Origin: an uncultured Clostridium sp.
GTDB lineage: Bacteria; Bacillota; Clostridia; Lachnospirales; Lachnospiraceae
Length of the DNA stretch: 53,889 bases
NCBI GenBank assembly: GCA_947644195.1
Contig: CANRZB010000019.1
Span: 1 to 53,889, forward strand
Direction of reading: 5' to 3'
Shown here: positions 40,656-49,483 of the stretch, one piece after another
Layout of the letters: each line of letters begins with the position of its first letter
Numbering within the stretch: the first letter of the stretch is position 1
Notes under the pieces: model-generated
Database searches by the model: none
What the model was told of the DNA's origin: nothing
The model's input: only the letters and a program-made list of their open reading frames with translations
Program-made: the position numbers and the translations under genes

Positions 40656-41948
40656 CTATTTCACCTCCAAATACAGTTCATACCGCTTTGACACCAAGTA
40701 CAATTTCCCACCAGGTTTTACGTTAGTGGACCTTCCTTTGCCAATTAGCCCATTTTCTGTAAAAGTACCGTTAGCTGATTTATCCGTAACTACAAAATGT
40801 CCCTTATGACTGTCATATCGGATCATGCAATGAATCCGGCTGACATCAGGCCCACAGACACAGATCTCACAATCGTTCGATGACCTGCCCATATGAATAT
40901 CCCGATCCGCCTCAAATTTCCATTTCCGGCTCTCTCCCTCCACATTTAACTGGAGATACGGCACCGGAATTGCAATTCCCTCTGCTTTCTTGATCTCTTT
41001 GACAAACTCCGTCATGCTCTGAATACGGTTATGGCAATTCAGAACCATCGCATGCTCCATTACCTGGCTGATCTTTTCGGATAACGCAGAATTCCTCTCA
41101 TGCAGCGGAATCAGTGTATCCTCCTTCAATCGGTTCATTGATGGCACCGGCTGTTTCCCTGTGACCAGATAATAATAGGTTGCTGCCAGAGCGTAGACAT
41201 CTGTCCAAGGACCCTGCCTGCCTTTATCATCATACTGCTCCGGGGGGGCAAAGCCCGGTTTTACCAGTACAGACATGCTCTTCTGGTCATGCCCCGAATA
41301 CTGACGAATCGCTCCAAAATCAATTAATTTTAGGGAATTATCATGCATAATCATAATATTATCTGGACTGATATCGCGATGCAGCAACCCTAACCCATGC
41401 AGTTCCTGTAGCGGATTAGCGATCGCTTTTACAATAGATAAGGCATGTTTTTCATCAAACAGTCTGCCCTTTTTGTTCATATATTCTGCCAATGTCATGC
41501 CCTGCAGAAATTCCATCACTATGTATGCCGTATTATTCTCACGAAAGAAATCAGATACGTTGACAATAACCGGATCTGTACTCATCGTCCCTAACACTCT
41601 CGCCTCATTGACAAAAACTTCCAATCCCCTGTGGTACATTTCTGCCTTGTCGGAATCCTTGAACTTCACACGCATATGATCATCCATCCGCTTGACCCAT
41701 TCCCGCGGATAAAATTCTTTTACCGCTCGAACTTTGGTTGTCTTATCATCATATGCGAGATAGGTAATACCAAAACCACCGCTGCCCAATACTCGTCCAA
41801 CATAATACCGGTCCTTCAGGATATGTCCCAAAAGGAGGGCAGATTCATTCCGTGGTTTCTTCTCCACATAACCACATTCTCTGCATGTGCTTCCCGGTTC
41901 ATACCCGACCGGCCGAAAGCAATTCGGACATAAATTATCCTCCAACAC
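40656..41948 (-). CDS. Zinc-ribbon Ser/Thr protein kinase with C-terminal FHA (operon gene 1)
   Basis: A 430-residue soluble kinase. Cys4 ribbon in the first 30 residues (LCPNC, CRECGY). Kinase domain about 45-305: GSGGFG loop, AVKEFYP, LHRDISPDNIM, LIDFGAIRQ, APPEQYDDKGRQG, all catalytic residues present. FHA domain 335-430: IHMGRSSNDCEICVCGPDVSR, then IHCMI and DKSANGTFTENG. It can therefore write and read phosphothreonine in one chain. The start is taken as GTG 41948, eight bases after GGAGGAG; a GTG at 41969 precedes that site and is unlikely. It is the promoter-proximal gene of the operon. There is no TM, unlike the other two kinases. Confidence 0.87.
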   Translation of the reverse strand: MLEDNLCPNCFRPVGYEPGSTCRECGYVEKKPRNESALLLGHILKDRYYVGRVLGSGGFGITYLAYDDKTTKVRAVKEFYPREWVKRMDDHMRVKFKDSDKAEMYHRGLEVFVNEARVLGTMSTDPVIVNVSDFFRENNTAYIVMEFLQGMTLAEYMNKKGRLFDEKHALSIVKAIANPLQELHGLGLLHRDISPDNIMIMHDNSLKLIDFGAIRQYSGHDQKSMSVLVKPGFAPPEQYDDKGRQGPWTDVYALAATYYYLVTGKQPVPSMNRLKEDTLIPLHERNSALSEKISQVMEHAMVLNCHNRIQSMTEFVKEIKKAEGIAIPVPYLQLNVEGESRKWKFEADRDIHMGRSSNDCEICVCGPDVSRIHCMIRYDSHKGHFVVTDKSANGTFTENGLIGKGRSTNVKPGGKLYLVSKRYELYLEVK

Positions 41949-42105
41949 TACCCATACTCCTCCATTCACTAAGTAAAGAGTTCTCCCTACTCTTTACCGG
42001 TTATGCTTAAATTCTGTCATTGGTAAGAACCGTTCCCCATTCCTCTCATTTCATTTCCATTAATGCGGAAATGACCATTCTATTCACGACAAATACCCAA
42101 TATTA

Positions 42106-42134
42106 ATTATATCAACAGCGGCGCACTTTGTAAA
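42106..42134 (-). promoter_or_regulatory. Promoter of the kinase/PP2C/FHA operon
   Basis: TTTACA (42134-42129), 17-bp spacer, TATAAT (42111-42106). The transcript would have a leader of about 150 nt with two hairpins: CATTTCC / GGAAATG near 42050-42075, and GTAAAGAG / CTCTTTAC (41998-41971) just before the ribosome site. Confidence 0.7.
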
Positions 42135-42137
42135 CAT

Positions 42138-42181
42138 AAAAGAGCACCCCGTTTCCGATTTTTCCGAAGCCGGGATGCTCT
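42138..42181 (-). terminator. Terminator of the Ig/LRR surface protein gene
   Basis: GAGCATCCCG (42180-42171) pairs with CGGGGTGCTC (42151-42142), with one wobble, then four T. It overlaps the region just upstream of the kinase operon promoter and separates the two units. Confidence 0.85.
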
Positions 42182-42205
42182 CAAATATACGTTTACTTGA
42201 TTCTA

Positions 42206-45200
42206 TTATTTCTTTTTATACTTGGCCTTTTTGCTAATGCCAGACTTCTTGAAAAGCTTAGTATACGCTTTCGCTTTTTTCTTTGGTACCGTTACGGTAA
42301 TCTTTTTAGAACCCTTTGCAAACGCTTTTGCACCAATGGATTTTAATACAGTGGACATGACAGTTACTTTGGTCAGTTTCTTGCAGCCATTGAATGCATT
42401 TTTTCCAATGGACTTCACATTCTTTCCAATGGTAACCGATGTTAGCTTCTTGCTTCCTTTGAATGCATTCGCCTTGATGCTGGTTACTTTATATTTCTTT
42501 CCGCTCACAGTCACAGTATCTGGAACCTTGACGGACTTAGCATTTTTTGCTTTGGAAAGGGCTACCTCTCCCTTGGAAGCAGAAGGATTAGTTACTACAT
42601 AGGTAGAACCGCCATTCGTTACTTTGGAATTCTTGGCAGGCACATCTGCTACTGGTGTCTGCTGTACCGGTGGCTGTGCGGATGGAGGTGCCATTGTTGG
42701 AGTGGCATTTCCCGGTGTCCGGTCATTTTCTCCTTTGACGGTCACACTAACCGTTTTGGAGACAGACGGTGTCAGTTCCGAAGTAACCTTGATGGTTGCT
42801 GTACCAGCTTTTAATGCAGTAACAACACCTGCTTCGGTCACAGAAACGATGTCTTTGCCTTCAACTACTTCAAAACGAACCGCTTTATTGGATACGCTTT
42901 CCGGTAACACTTTAACCGTAAGAGTCTGTTTATCATCAACACGGGTCAATACAATCTGATCTACACAGGAAATTCCCGTTACCTGCTCATGAAATCCTTT
43001 TACGGTCAGATTAAAGGTTGTTGTCTCATTTGCGGTATTGGAACTATACTTTGCTTCAATTTTAACCGCTCCCTCTGCCAGGGTAGTCACTTTCCCCTCC
43101 GCATTGACAGTTGCAATATTCTCATCACTGGAAGACCAGGTAATGCTTCCGTTTAAGCTGGTCGCATTTTTAGGCTCATGCTCCTTGCTTTCTAACATGA
43201 ACTGCTGACCAACCTTTGCTGTTCCTGCATTGGTCTTGACGTCTGTCATGATAGCTTCTTTTCCGGCATCCACTTTCTCGCCCAATTCCAGAATCTTGGT
43301 AATATACACATCCTTGATTTCAATACGCTTTTCGGCATATACCTCAGGATCATACAAAGTGGTTGCACGAACAGTAATATAACTATTTCCTGTAGATTTC
43401 ATGGTAGTTAAAATACCGGTTTCCTCATCAATAGATGCAAATTCTCCGGCATCGTCCCCGATGATAGACCATTTTACTTCCGGCACACCTGCATTCGGTG
43501 CATTATTGACCCGGACCTTCAACGGAATATCCGTCCAATGTCCCTCAACTACACCGCTCGGTGTAATCCTCTGCAATTTCTCAGCATCGGTAGTATCAAT
43601 TTCCAACTGATCCTTGGTCAACTGGAATGTCTCATCATTGACATACAGGATATAGCTGACAGACTCGGTCAAATCTACAACGCTGGTAGCCGTGACAACT
43701 ACTTTTCCTTCTTGCAGACCATTAATCTTAACACTGCCGTCTGTACCTGTATAAGGTTTTGCAACCTTTCCTTTGGTTCCTTTGATCGTATCTGTAATTT
43801 CAAACTCCAGGAATGGATCCGTCAATTTCAGTGTAAAGACCTCGTCATTGAGATATACTGCCGGTATATCAGCCTCTCCCTGCCGAATATGAATAACTGC
43901 TCTGTTATAGTATTCCTGATCTGTGACATCATAATTATCGGTATGGCGCATTGTCAAATTTTCTGCACTGCTCACAAAACGAATGATGCAATCTGTTTTC
44001 GCCTCATTTTTACCGGTCATTTCTACAGCCAGACGGAAATAACCGATCCCCTGTTTTGTCAGGGTTTTACCTGGCGTCGTAACAAATTTATTCGCTTCGT
44101 TGATCTCTGTATTCTTGGAGGCATCCAGGAGATCTTCATTGCGGTAAATTTTATCTACTTCGGTCAATTCCTTCAGGTAATATTTAATCATATATTTACA
44201 GTCGTCCTGGAAATTTTTATACTTGGACTCTTTAAAATCACGGACACCGGAAAAGTCAGATTTGGTAGCTTCCGCCAGATCCAGGATGTTTTCCTGTCCC
44301 GTCTCCCCGGCTTCAAAGTAATACACATCTTTCTGCTCATTACCGATCTTCTCCGACTTCACAGAGTAATCTAACCCTTCTATCAGTCCCGCCTGTGCAA
44401 AATCCATGCTAATCGTAGAGAAGTTGTTTTCATCCTTGGTAAAGTTCAGAATAATGCGTGGCAGATCAAAAATCTTTTTGCCGTCTTTACCGTATACCTT
44501 GGCATCCATCGTAATCTCTTTCGCAGCAGCCGCAGATTCAATCTGTTGAATATAATCTTTATATTCCTGACTGCTTTCGTCTTTGAACGGAGTCACAAGG
44601 TTTACTTTTCTACCATTATTATAGAACAGAAATTTACCTACCTTGGTAGATACTTCTCCATTGCCGGCTGCATCCTGAGTAAGGCCAATCGCCTCATCTG
44701 TCCCATATCGCATTTCCCATTTTACATGGTCAACATCTACCAGATCCAAGGCATATGGCGCATTGTCGGTAATTTTAAAGTTAATATCCTCATTTAAGCG
44801 GATTGTGTACTGGTTCTTCTCAGAATCTTTATCCGTCACACGAATATCGTCACAGTTTACTCTCGCCTTATAATCTCGTTCCTTGACGATCAACTTCACA
44901 GAACTGCTAGGGCGTCCACCACAGGTGGTATCCAGGGTAATTCCATTTTCACTGGTTGCCGCCAGGGTAGTCAGCCTGTTACCAGAGGTAATCTTCGCCT
45001 GCTCTGTGGATGCGCTGACAAAGCCCACGGTATCATCTGCCAGGTATTCCGGCGAAACGGTGGTATACAGTCTCATATTTTCCACATGGCCATTGACAGT
45101 CAGGCTCTTGCCATTCTCTGCAACATTGACTACAGGCGTATTATCAATTGCCATATCGTAATCGTCAAACTGTGCTTCAATGCTTTCCTTGTCCAAAACT

Positions 45201-45652
45201 ACCGCACCGGTAACCGGATCTTCTGCTTTTACCTTAATATCGCAGGTTGCTTTCTTTTTATCATTTTTGATATTCTTTCCGGTTGCTGCGATCGTATAAG
45301 TACCTTCCGGTGTTCCAGCCTGTACTGTAACCACGCCAAAGGCGTCAATCGTAATTTTTGTCTTGGCTAATTCTACTTTATCAGCCTGTTTCGTACCGTA
45401 TTCATCAATTGCCCAGGTACAGTCCACATTACAATCCAGGGTAAACTTTACATTGCTCCTGGCCGTAATCACAGATGTTCCATCACTCTGGGCTACCGAA
45501 ATATTTTCATCTTCCGGAACTAAATCTGTGCTTATGTAGACTTTCTTGGTCTCATACGGTGTCTGTGCACTGGCTGGTTGTCCGACATAAAGGCCAGACA
45601 CCAACATAGCAGCCGATAATGCCACCGCTGCCATTCTTTTCGCTAATCGCAT
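42206..45652 (-). CDS. Large secreted Ig-like (Big_2) and BspA-type LRR surface protein
   Basis: An 1148-residue exported protein with a signal peptide (1-29, cleavage near ASA). Most of the chain is beta-rich with Big_2-type repeats, clearest at about 830-915 (ITWSSSDENIATVNAEGKVT) and 925-1000. After a Pro/Thr linker (1000-1035) come BspA-like leucine-rich repeats (LTSVTIGKNVKSIGKNAFNG) and a Lys-rich end. No sortase motif is visible. Such proteins act in adhesion or wall organisation. AAGGAGG precedes the ATG. It has its own terminator; the FtsW-like gene lies upstream on the same strand. Confidence 0.82.
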   Translation of the reverse strand: MRLAKRMAAVALSAAMLVSGLYVGQPASAQTPYETKKVYISTDLVPEDENISVAQSDGTSVITARSNVKFTLDCNVDCTWAIDEYGTKQADKVELAKTKITIDAFGVVTVQAGTPEGTYTIAATGKNIKNDKKKATCDIKVKAEDPVTGAVVLDKESIEAQFDDYDMAIDNTPVVNVAENGKSLTVNGHVENMRLYTTVSPEYLADDTVGFVSASTEQAKITSGNRLTTLAATSENGITLDTTCGGRPSSSVKLIVKERDYKARVNCDDIRVTDKDSEKNQYTIRLNEDINFKITDNAPYALDLVDVDHVKWEMRYGTDEAIGLTQDAAGNGEVSTKVGKFLFYNNGRKVNLVTPFKDESSQEYKDYIQQIESAAAAKEITMDAKVYGKDGKKIFDLPRIILNFTKDENNFSTISMDFAQAGLIEGLDYSVKSEKIGNEQKDVYYFEAGETGQENILDLAEATKSDFSGVRDFKESKYKNFQDDCKYMIKYYLKELTEVDKIYRNEDLLDASKNTEINEANKFVTTPGKTLTKQGIGYFRLAVEMTGKNEAKTDCIIRFVSSAENLTMRHTDNYDVTDQEYYNRAVIHIRQGEADIPAVYLNDEVFTLKLTDPFLEFEITDTIKGTKGKVAKPYTGTDGSVKINGLQEGKVVVTATSVVDLTESVSYILYVNDETFQLTKDQLEIDTTDAEKLQRITPSGVVEGHWTDIPLKVRVNNAPNAGVPEVKWSIIGDDAGEFASIDEETGILTTMKSTGNSYITVRATTLYDPEVYAEKRIEIKDVYITKILELGEKVDAGKEAIMTDVKTNAGTAKVGQQFMLESKEHEPKNATSLNGSITWSSSDENIATVNAEGKVTTLAEGAVKIEAKYSSNTANETTTFNLTVKGFHEQVTGISCVDQIVLTRVDDKQTLTVKVLPESVSNKAVRFEVVEGKDIVSVTEAGVVTALKAGTATIKVTSELTPSVSKTVSVTVKGENDRTPGNATPTMAPPSAQPPVQQTPVADVPAKNSKVTNGGSTYVVTNPSASKGEVALSKAKNAKSVKVPDTVTVSGKKYKVTSIKANAFKGSKKLTSVTIGKNVKSIGKNAFNGCKKLTKVTVMSTVLKSIGAKAFAKGSKKITVTVPKKKAKAYTKLFKKSGISKKAKYKKK

Positions 45653-45818
45653 AAACTTCCTCCTTTAAAAAATAAGTACAATAATAGACTCCCGGGATCA
45701 CTCACTGCATATCCCTCACCATGTTTTCCTGAATACTGATAACACGGCCTATCTATCATTGTACCACACATTTTGACAGAATAAAAGAAGTTTTTAAATA
45801 ATAATGTATCATTTTCCG

Positions 45819-47033
45819 TTAGGATCTGGATTCCAACGCTATTTCATATTTCTTCTTTTTGACTTCCCGAACCATATGGGTTCGGTCAACGGAAAGCGCA
45901 ATCCCCATTTCAATCATGGTAAACAGCACCGCAGAACCACCGTAACTGATGAATGGGAGAGAAACACCCGTATTGGGAATTACTGTCAGCACAACCCCTA
46001 TATTTATCAAAGCTTGCAATACGATATGGAAAGCTATTCCCATCACCAGAATCTTTCCAAACAAATTATCACTGTTGACTGCAATACGGATCAGATGATA
46101 GATCAGATATACAAATAATGCAATTAAAACGACTGCACCCACCAAACCCAGTTCTTCACAAATGACAGAAAAAATCATATCATTTTGCGCTTCCGGAATT
46201 TTTCCAAGTTTCTGGATACTTCGTCCCAGGCCCTTGCCAAACAGACCTCCATTCCCTACTGCATATAACCCCTGCAAAGGCTGGTGTCCCTGTTTCTCAT
46301 ACCGTTCTGGTGCAATCCAGGCATAAAAACGTCCAAAACGGAAAGGCATGTTATTGAGTTCTGCCTGTGTGGGCAGGGTATTCTTTAGATACATCCGCAG
46401 TACCACCACCGCTGTCACTGCAAGCGCAATAATTCCCGTATGTAGCTTCCATTGTTCCGTAAATACAAAGGTAAGTAAAAACGCAATCCCTAACAAAATG
46501 ATAGCGGAAGACAGGTTATCACTGATAATATAAATCAACACTGCAGGTACCCCCGCCAAAAAGATCCAAATCTCCCAAATCAGGACGGGATAAATCATCC
46601 TCTCCCGAAATTTAGTAATAAATGCTGCAATTCCGATTGTCATGGTAATCTTAACGATCTCCGCAATCTGAATTCTGATCGGCCCTACTTCCACCCAACG
46701 AGTGGCGTTATGGGACTGCACCCCCAAAGGCGTCAACAGCAGAAAAATGCTGAATACCCCAAAAACATAGAGGGGCACTGCCCATTTGCGCAGGTAGTTA
46801 TAATTAAAGCGGCGGACAATAAACATGGCAACGAAACCGGCTGCCACGAAAACAGCCTGCCTTGTTACCAGATACGTCGGATCATTATTATATTTGGGGC
46901 TCACACTGCAGCCATACGCAGAAGCACTGTAAATCATAATTAATCCATAGATATTTAACAGCACCAAACTGGCAATGACCTTAAAGTCCAAACGCTCCAT
47001 TCCGTTGATAAAAGATGCGATGGAGGATCTCAT
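45819..47033 (-). CDS. FtsW/RodA/SpoVE-family peptidoglycan glycosyltransferase
   Basis: A 404-residue SEDS protein with about ten TM segments, acting as a lipid II polymerase with a class B PBP. It has IMIYSASAYGC near TM1, the loop NDMIFSVICEELGLVGA with the EELG signature, and the C-terminal GVSLPFISYGGSAVLFTMIEMGIAL. FtsW, RodA and SpoVE cannot be separated confidently; no PBP or mre gene is adjacent. AAAGGGA is 6 nt before ATG 47033. It follows a cyclophilin lipoprotein gene on the same strand. Confidence 0.88.
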   Translation of the reverse strand: MRSSIASFINGMERLDFKVIASLVLLNIYGLIMIYSASAYGCSVSPKYNNDPTYLVTRQAVFVAAGFVAMFIVRRFNYNYLRKWAVPLYVFGVFSIFLLLTPLGVQSHNATRWVEVGPIRIQIAEIVKITMTIGIAAFITKFRERMIYPVLIWEIWIFLAGVPAVLIYIISDNLSSAIILLGIAFLLTFVFTEQWKLHTGIIALAVTAVVVLRMYLKNTLPTQAELNNMPFRFGRFYAWIAPERYEKQGHQPLQGLYAVGNGGLFGKGLGRSIQKLGKIPEAQNDMIFSVICEELGLVGAVVLIALFVYLIYHLIRIAVNSDNLFGKILVMGIAFHIVLQALINIGVVLTVIPNTGVSLPFISYGGSAVLFTMIEMGIALSVDRTHMVREVKKKKYEIALESRS

Positions 47034-47057
47034 ATTCATTCCCTTTCTTCTGCCAAT

Positions 47058-47100
47058 GCCTGTCGGCAGGAGTCCCTAAACATCCCCCGACAGGCTTTTT
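47058..47100 (+). terminator. Terminator-like hairpin oriented to the plus strand
   Basis: GCCTGTCGG (47058-47066) pairs with CCGACAGGC (47087-47095), followed by TTTTT on the plus strand only. Both flanking genes are on the minus strand, where the hairpin lacks a T-tract. Confidence 0.5.
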
Positions 47101-47120
47101 ATTCAAGTTCTGGATGATCA

Positions 47121-47843
47121 TTAATCTACCACTGTGATTTTTTTAATCTTTGGCTGATTCTCTGCCAGTACAGTACCGTTCCCATCTTCTACCTTGGTAT
47201 CTTTGCAGATCTGATCTACGACTTCCATGCCTTTAGTCACAGTACCAAACGCCGCATAATCTCCATCCAAAAAATCAGAATCTTCATGCACAATGAAGAA
47301 CTGGCTGCTGGCACTGTCAGGTTGGGAAGACCGTGCCATAGAAAGCACGCCCCTCTTATGGGAAAGTGTATTTTCTACACCGTTGTTCTTAAATTCCCCT
47401 TTGATCGTCTGATCTGAGCCTCCGGTTCCATTTCCGTCGGGATCTCCACCCTGAATCATAAATCCACTGATAATACGGTGAAAGGTCAACCCGTCATAAA
47501 ATTGTTTTTTTGCCAAGCTGATAAAGTTTTCCACCGTAATCGGCGCTACATCTGCATCCAGCTCCGCTTCTATCGTACCGTATTTCTCAACTTCAATGGT
47601 AATATGATGCTTGCCACCAGAAGCGGTATCAGATTTTTCACCGTCAGCGGTATTGTCCACTGCCTGGTTATCTTCCGGCTTCTCTGTCGTTTGGCTGTCC
47701 TGTTCCTGGCGTTCTGTCTTTTGCTGTCCCTCATTTTTTCCCTCCGGCTTTTGGCTATCCTTGCCACATGCCGTAATACATAGTACCAATAAAGAGAGAA
47801 TGATAATACTGATCCATCTTTTTTCATCTACCCTAACCTCCAT
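47121..47843 (-). CDS. Cyclophilin-type peptidyl-prolyl isomerase, lipoprotein
   Basis: A 240-residue lipoprotein with lipobox ITAC (Cys at about 26), a Glu/Gln/Lys/Asp linker (30-75) and a cyclophilin domain (80-240): ENFISLAKKQFYDGLTFHRI, FMIQGGDPDGNGTGG, MARSSQPDSASSQFFI, YAAFGTVTKGMEVVD. It would help fold exported proteins. The start is odd. The best ribosome site (GGAGG) leads to an ATG at 47827 followed by six A that is one base out of frame with the protein; the in-frame ATG at 47843 has only a weak site. Either that start is used or the A-tract has lost a base. Confidence 0.85.
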   Translation of the reverse strand: MEVRVDEKRWISIIILSLLVLCITACGKDSQKPEGKNEGQQKTERQEQDSQTTEKPEDNQAVDNTADGEKSDTASGGKHHITIEVEKYGTIEAELDADVAPITVENFISLAKKQFYDGLTFHRIISGFMIQGGDPDGNGTGGSDQTIKGEFKNNGVENTLSHKRGVLSMARSSQPDSASSQFFIVHEDSDFLDGDYAAFGTVTKGMEVVDQICKDTKVEDGNGTVLAENQPKIKKITVVD

Positions 47844-47906
47844 TGTTTTATTTCCTATTTATAGTTAAGATGCTGTCAAAAATAATATTTCTGATCTGCA
47901 ACCCTA

Positions 47907-49364
47907 CTATCTTACTTTTATTTTCGTTTTCGCCGACTTGCCCCCCATTGTTACCTTGAGGGAAGCACTGCCTTTTTTGATGCCCTTGACAGTAACTGTC
48001 AATTTCGTTCCCGAGACCTTGACCGAAGACACGGATGCCTTTTTGCCGGACAATTTGATGGCTGGCAGATCGGTTGCCGCCTTGGATTTATTCTGCGTCG
48101 TGAGCTGAAAAACAATCTTTGCTTTCTTTTTCCGTTTGATTTTGTTTGACTTTTTGGCGGCTTTGATCTTGGTTACAGAATTTTTGACCGTTACCTTGAT
48201 TGCTGCCGCACTACTTCCAAAGCGCAGCGTCACTGTGGTACTGCTGCCAGCGGCAGCGTTTCCCGGCACCTGGATACGAATCTTTCCGTCATTTTGTAAC
48301 ACCGGCGAAGCAATCCCTGAATTCCCGGATGATGCTAATACCTGCGTGCCGGACGATGCACTCCGCAACAAAGCAAATGTGACTGTGCTGCTTCCTCCTG
48401 CCGGAATAATGACAGAATTGGTTTGTACCAAAATTTTTTCCGCACCCGTATAGGTCGAGTTGGAAACCAGGCCGGATCCTCCTGAAGTCGAGCCATTGGC
48501 AGAACCCGGATCAGATGTTATTCCAGGACCTGGAATATTGCCTGGATTTAATGTTGTGCTTGGAGTATTGCCCGGATTCGGCGTTGGCGTCACTCCAGGG
48601 GCCAACGTGGTGCCGGGTTCCGGAGTATTGCCCGGATTCGGCGTTGTGCCGGGTTCCGGCGTCATTCCGGGTTCCGGGGTATTTCCCGGGTTCGGCGTGG
48701 TTCCTGGGTCTGGAGTATTGCCTGGATTCGGGGTATTTCCAGGATCCTCGGTAGGTTCTGTCCCCGCATTGACTTCAAACTTAAAGTCAATTTCTAAGGT
48801 TTCTATATTGGTAATTCCAAAATCTGCAAATGGATTAAAATCTTTGGTGGTTCTCTCTGCCCCTTCCTCACGGTCAGCCGTAATATTCCCGAGATTTGCA
48901 CTGGAATCAAACAGATAGAACACGGTATCCTGTTTCTGCACATTATCTTGATAGATTGGCTCGCCTGCGGTAAATCCCGCATGTGCAGCCGTGCGTTCTA
49001 TCCCATTGATACGGAGAGACTGGACCGTAATGATACTTTTTGTCCCAAATACAAGATCGCCATCTGCAATACAGATTTTTGCCCTCGTAGTTTGATTGGA
49101 ATGTTGGCTCTCTGTTTGCCGGAAATCCAACGCAAGATGATAGATTCCATCTCCAGTTACTAAAGCTTCCTGCCCAATGGTTTTCGTCTGTGCCTCACCA
49201 CCCGGTCTATGGTAATTGACATCGCTGGCCCACCATCCATCGGTAAAATAGATATATGCGGTTGCTGCTTTGTTTCCATCCGCCGCCTTTGCCATATCCA
49301 GATGGAACAGGCCAATTACGAGCACCGTAATCAATCCCAGGGACAGCCATTTTTTCCAATTCAT
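47907..49364 (-). CDS. Secreted protein with Pro/Thr/Gly repeat linker and Lys-rich Ig-like tail
   Basis: A 485-residue exported protein with a signal peptide (1-28). The N-terminal domain (30-205) is beta-rich, begins ATAYIYFTDGWWASDVNYH and resembles a carbohydrate-binding module in character, but I do not recognise the family. Residues 205-290 repeat NPGNTPEPGTT-like units. The C-terminal 190 residues are beta-rich, ending in Lys-rich KLTVTVKGIKKGSASLKVT, similar in style to the GH5 N-terminal domain. The start at 49364 follows GGAGG at 6 nt. No anchor is visible. Confidence 0.72.
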   Translation of the reverse strand: MNWKKWLSLGLITVLVIGLFHLDMAKAADGNKAATAYIYFTDGWWASDVNYHRPGGEAQTKTIGQEALVTGDGIYHLALDFRQTESQHSNQTTRAKICIADGDLVFGTKSIITVQSLRINGIERTAAHAGFTAGEPIYQDNVQKQDTVFYLFDSSANLGNITADREEGAERTTKDFNPFADFGITNIETLEIDFKFEVNAGTEPTEDPGNTPNPGNTPDPGTTPNPGNTPEPGMTPEPGTTPNPGNTPEPGTTLAPGVTPTPNPGNTPSTTLNPGNIPGPGITSDPGSANGSTSGGSGLVSNSTYTGAEKILVQTNSVIIPAGGSSTVTFALLRSASSGTQVLASSGNSGIASPVLQNDGKIRIQVPGNAAAGSSTTVTLRFGSSAAAIKVTVKNSVTKIKAAKKSNKIKRKKKAKIVFQLTTQNKSKAATDLPAIKLSGKKASVSSVKVSGTKLTVTVKGIKKGSASLKVTMGGKSAKTKIKVR

Positions 49365-49483
49365 AGAAACCCTCCAATCCATTGTAGAACATCCGAGAAA
49401 AATACAAAAATACCTAATATTACTATATTAGCTGATTTTGCACGGCTTGTCTACATCCATTCCTAGGTTTCTGTTTGCTTTTT

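Noticed and set aside
30907-42134. Type VI secretion threonine-phosphorylation module (PpkA/PppA/Fha)
   Set aside because: Kinase, PP2C and FHA genes are present, but there are no T6SS structural genes and the ribbon-kinase architecture and Gram-positive setting do not fit.
47570-47827. Separate small gene starting at the ATG after GGAGG (minus strand)
   Set aside because: The frame is a shadow of the cyclophilin lipoprotein; its product is basic low-complexity sequence. Better explained as a one-base slip at the true start.
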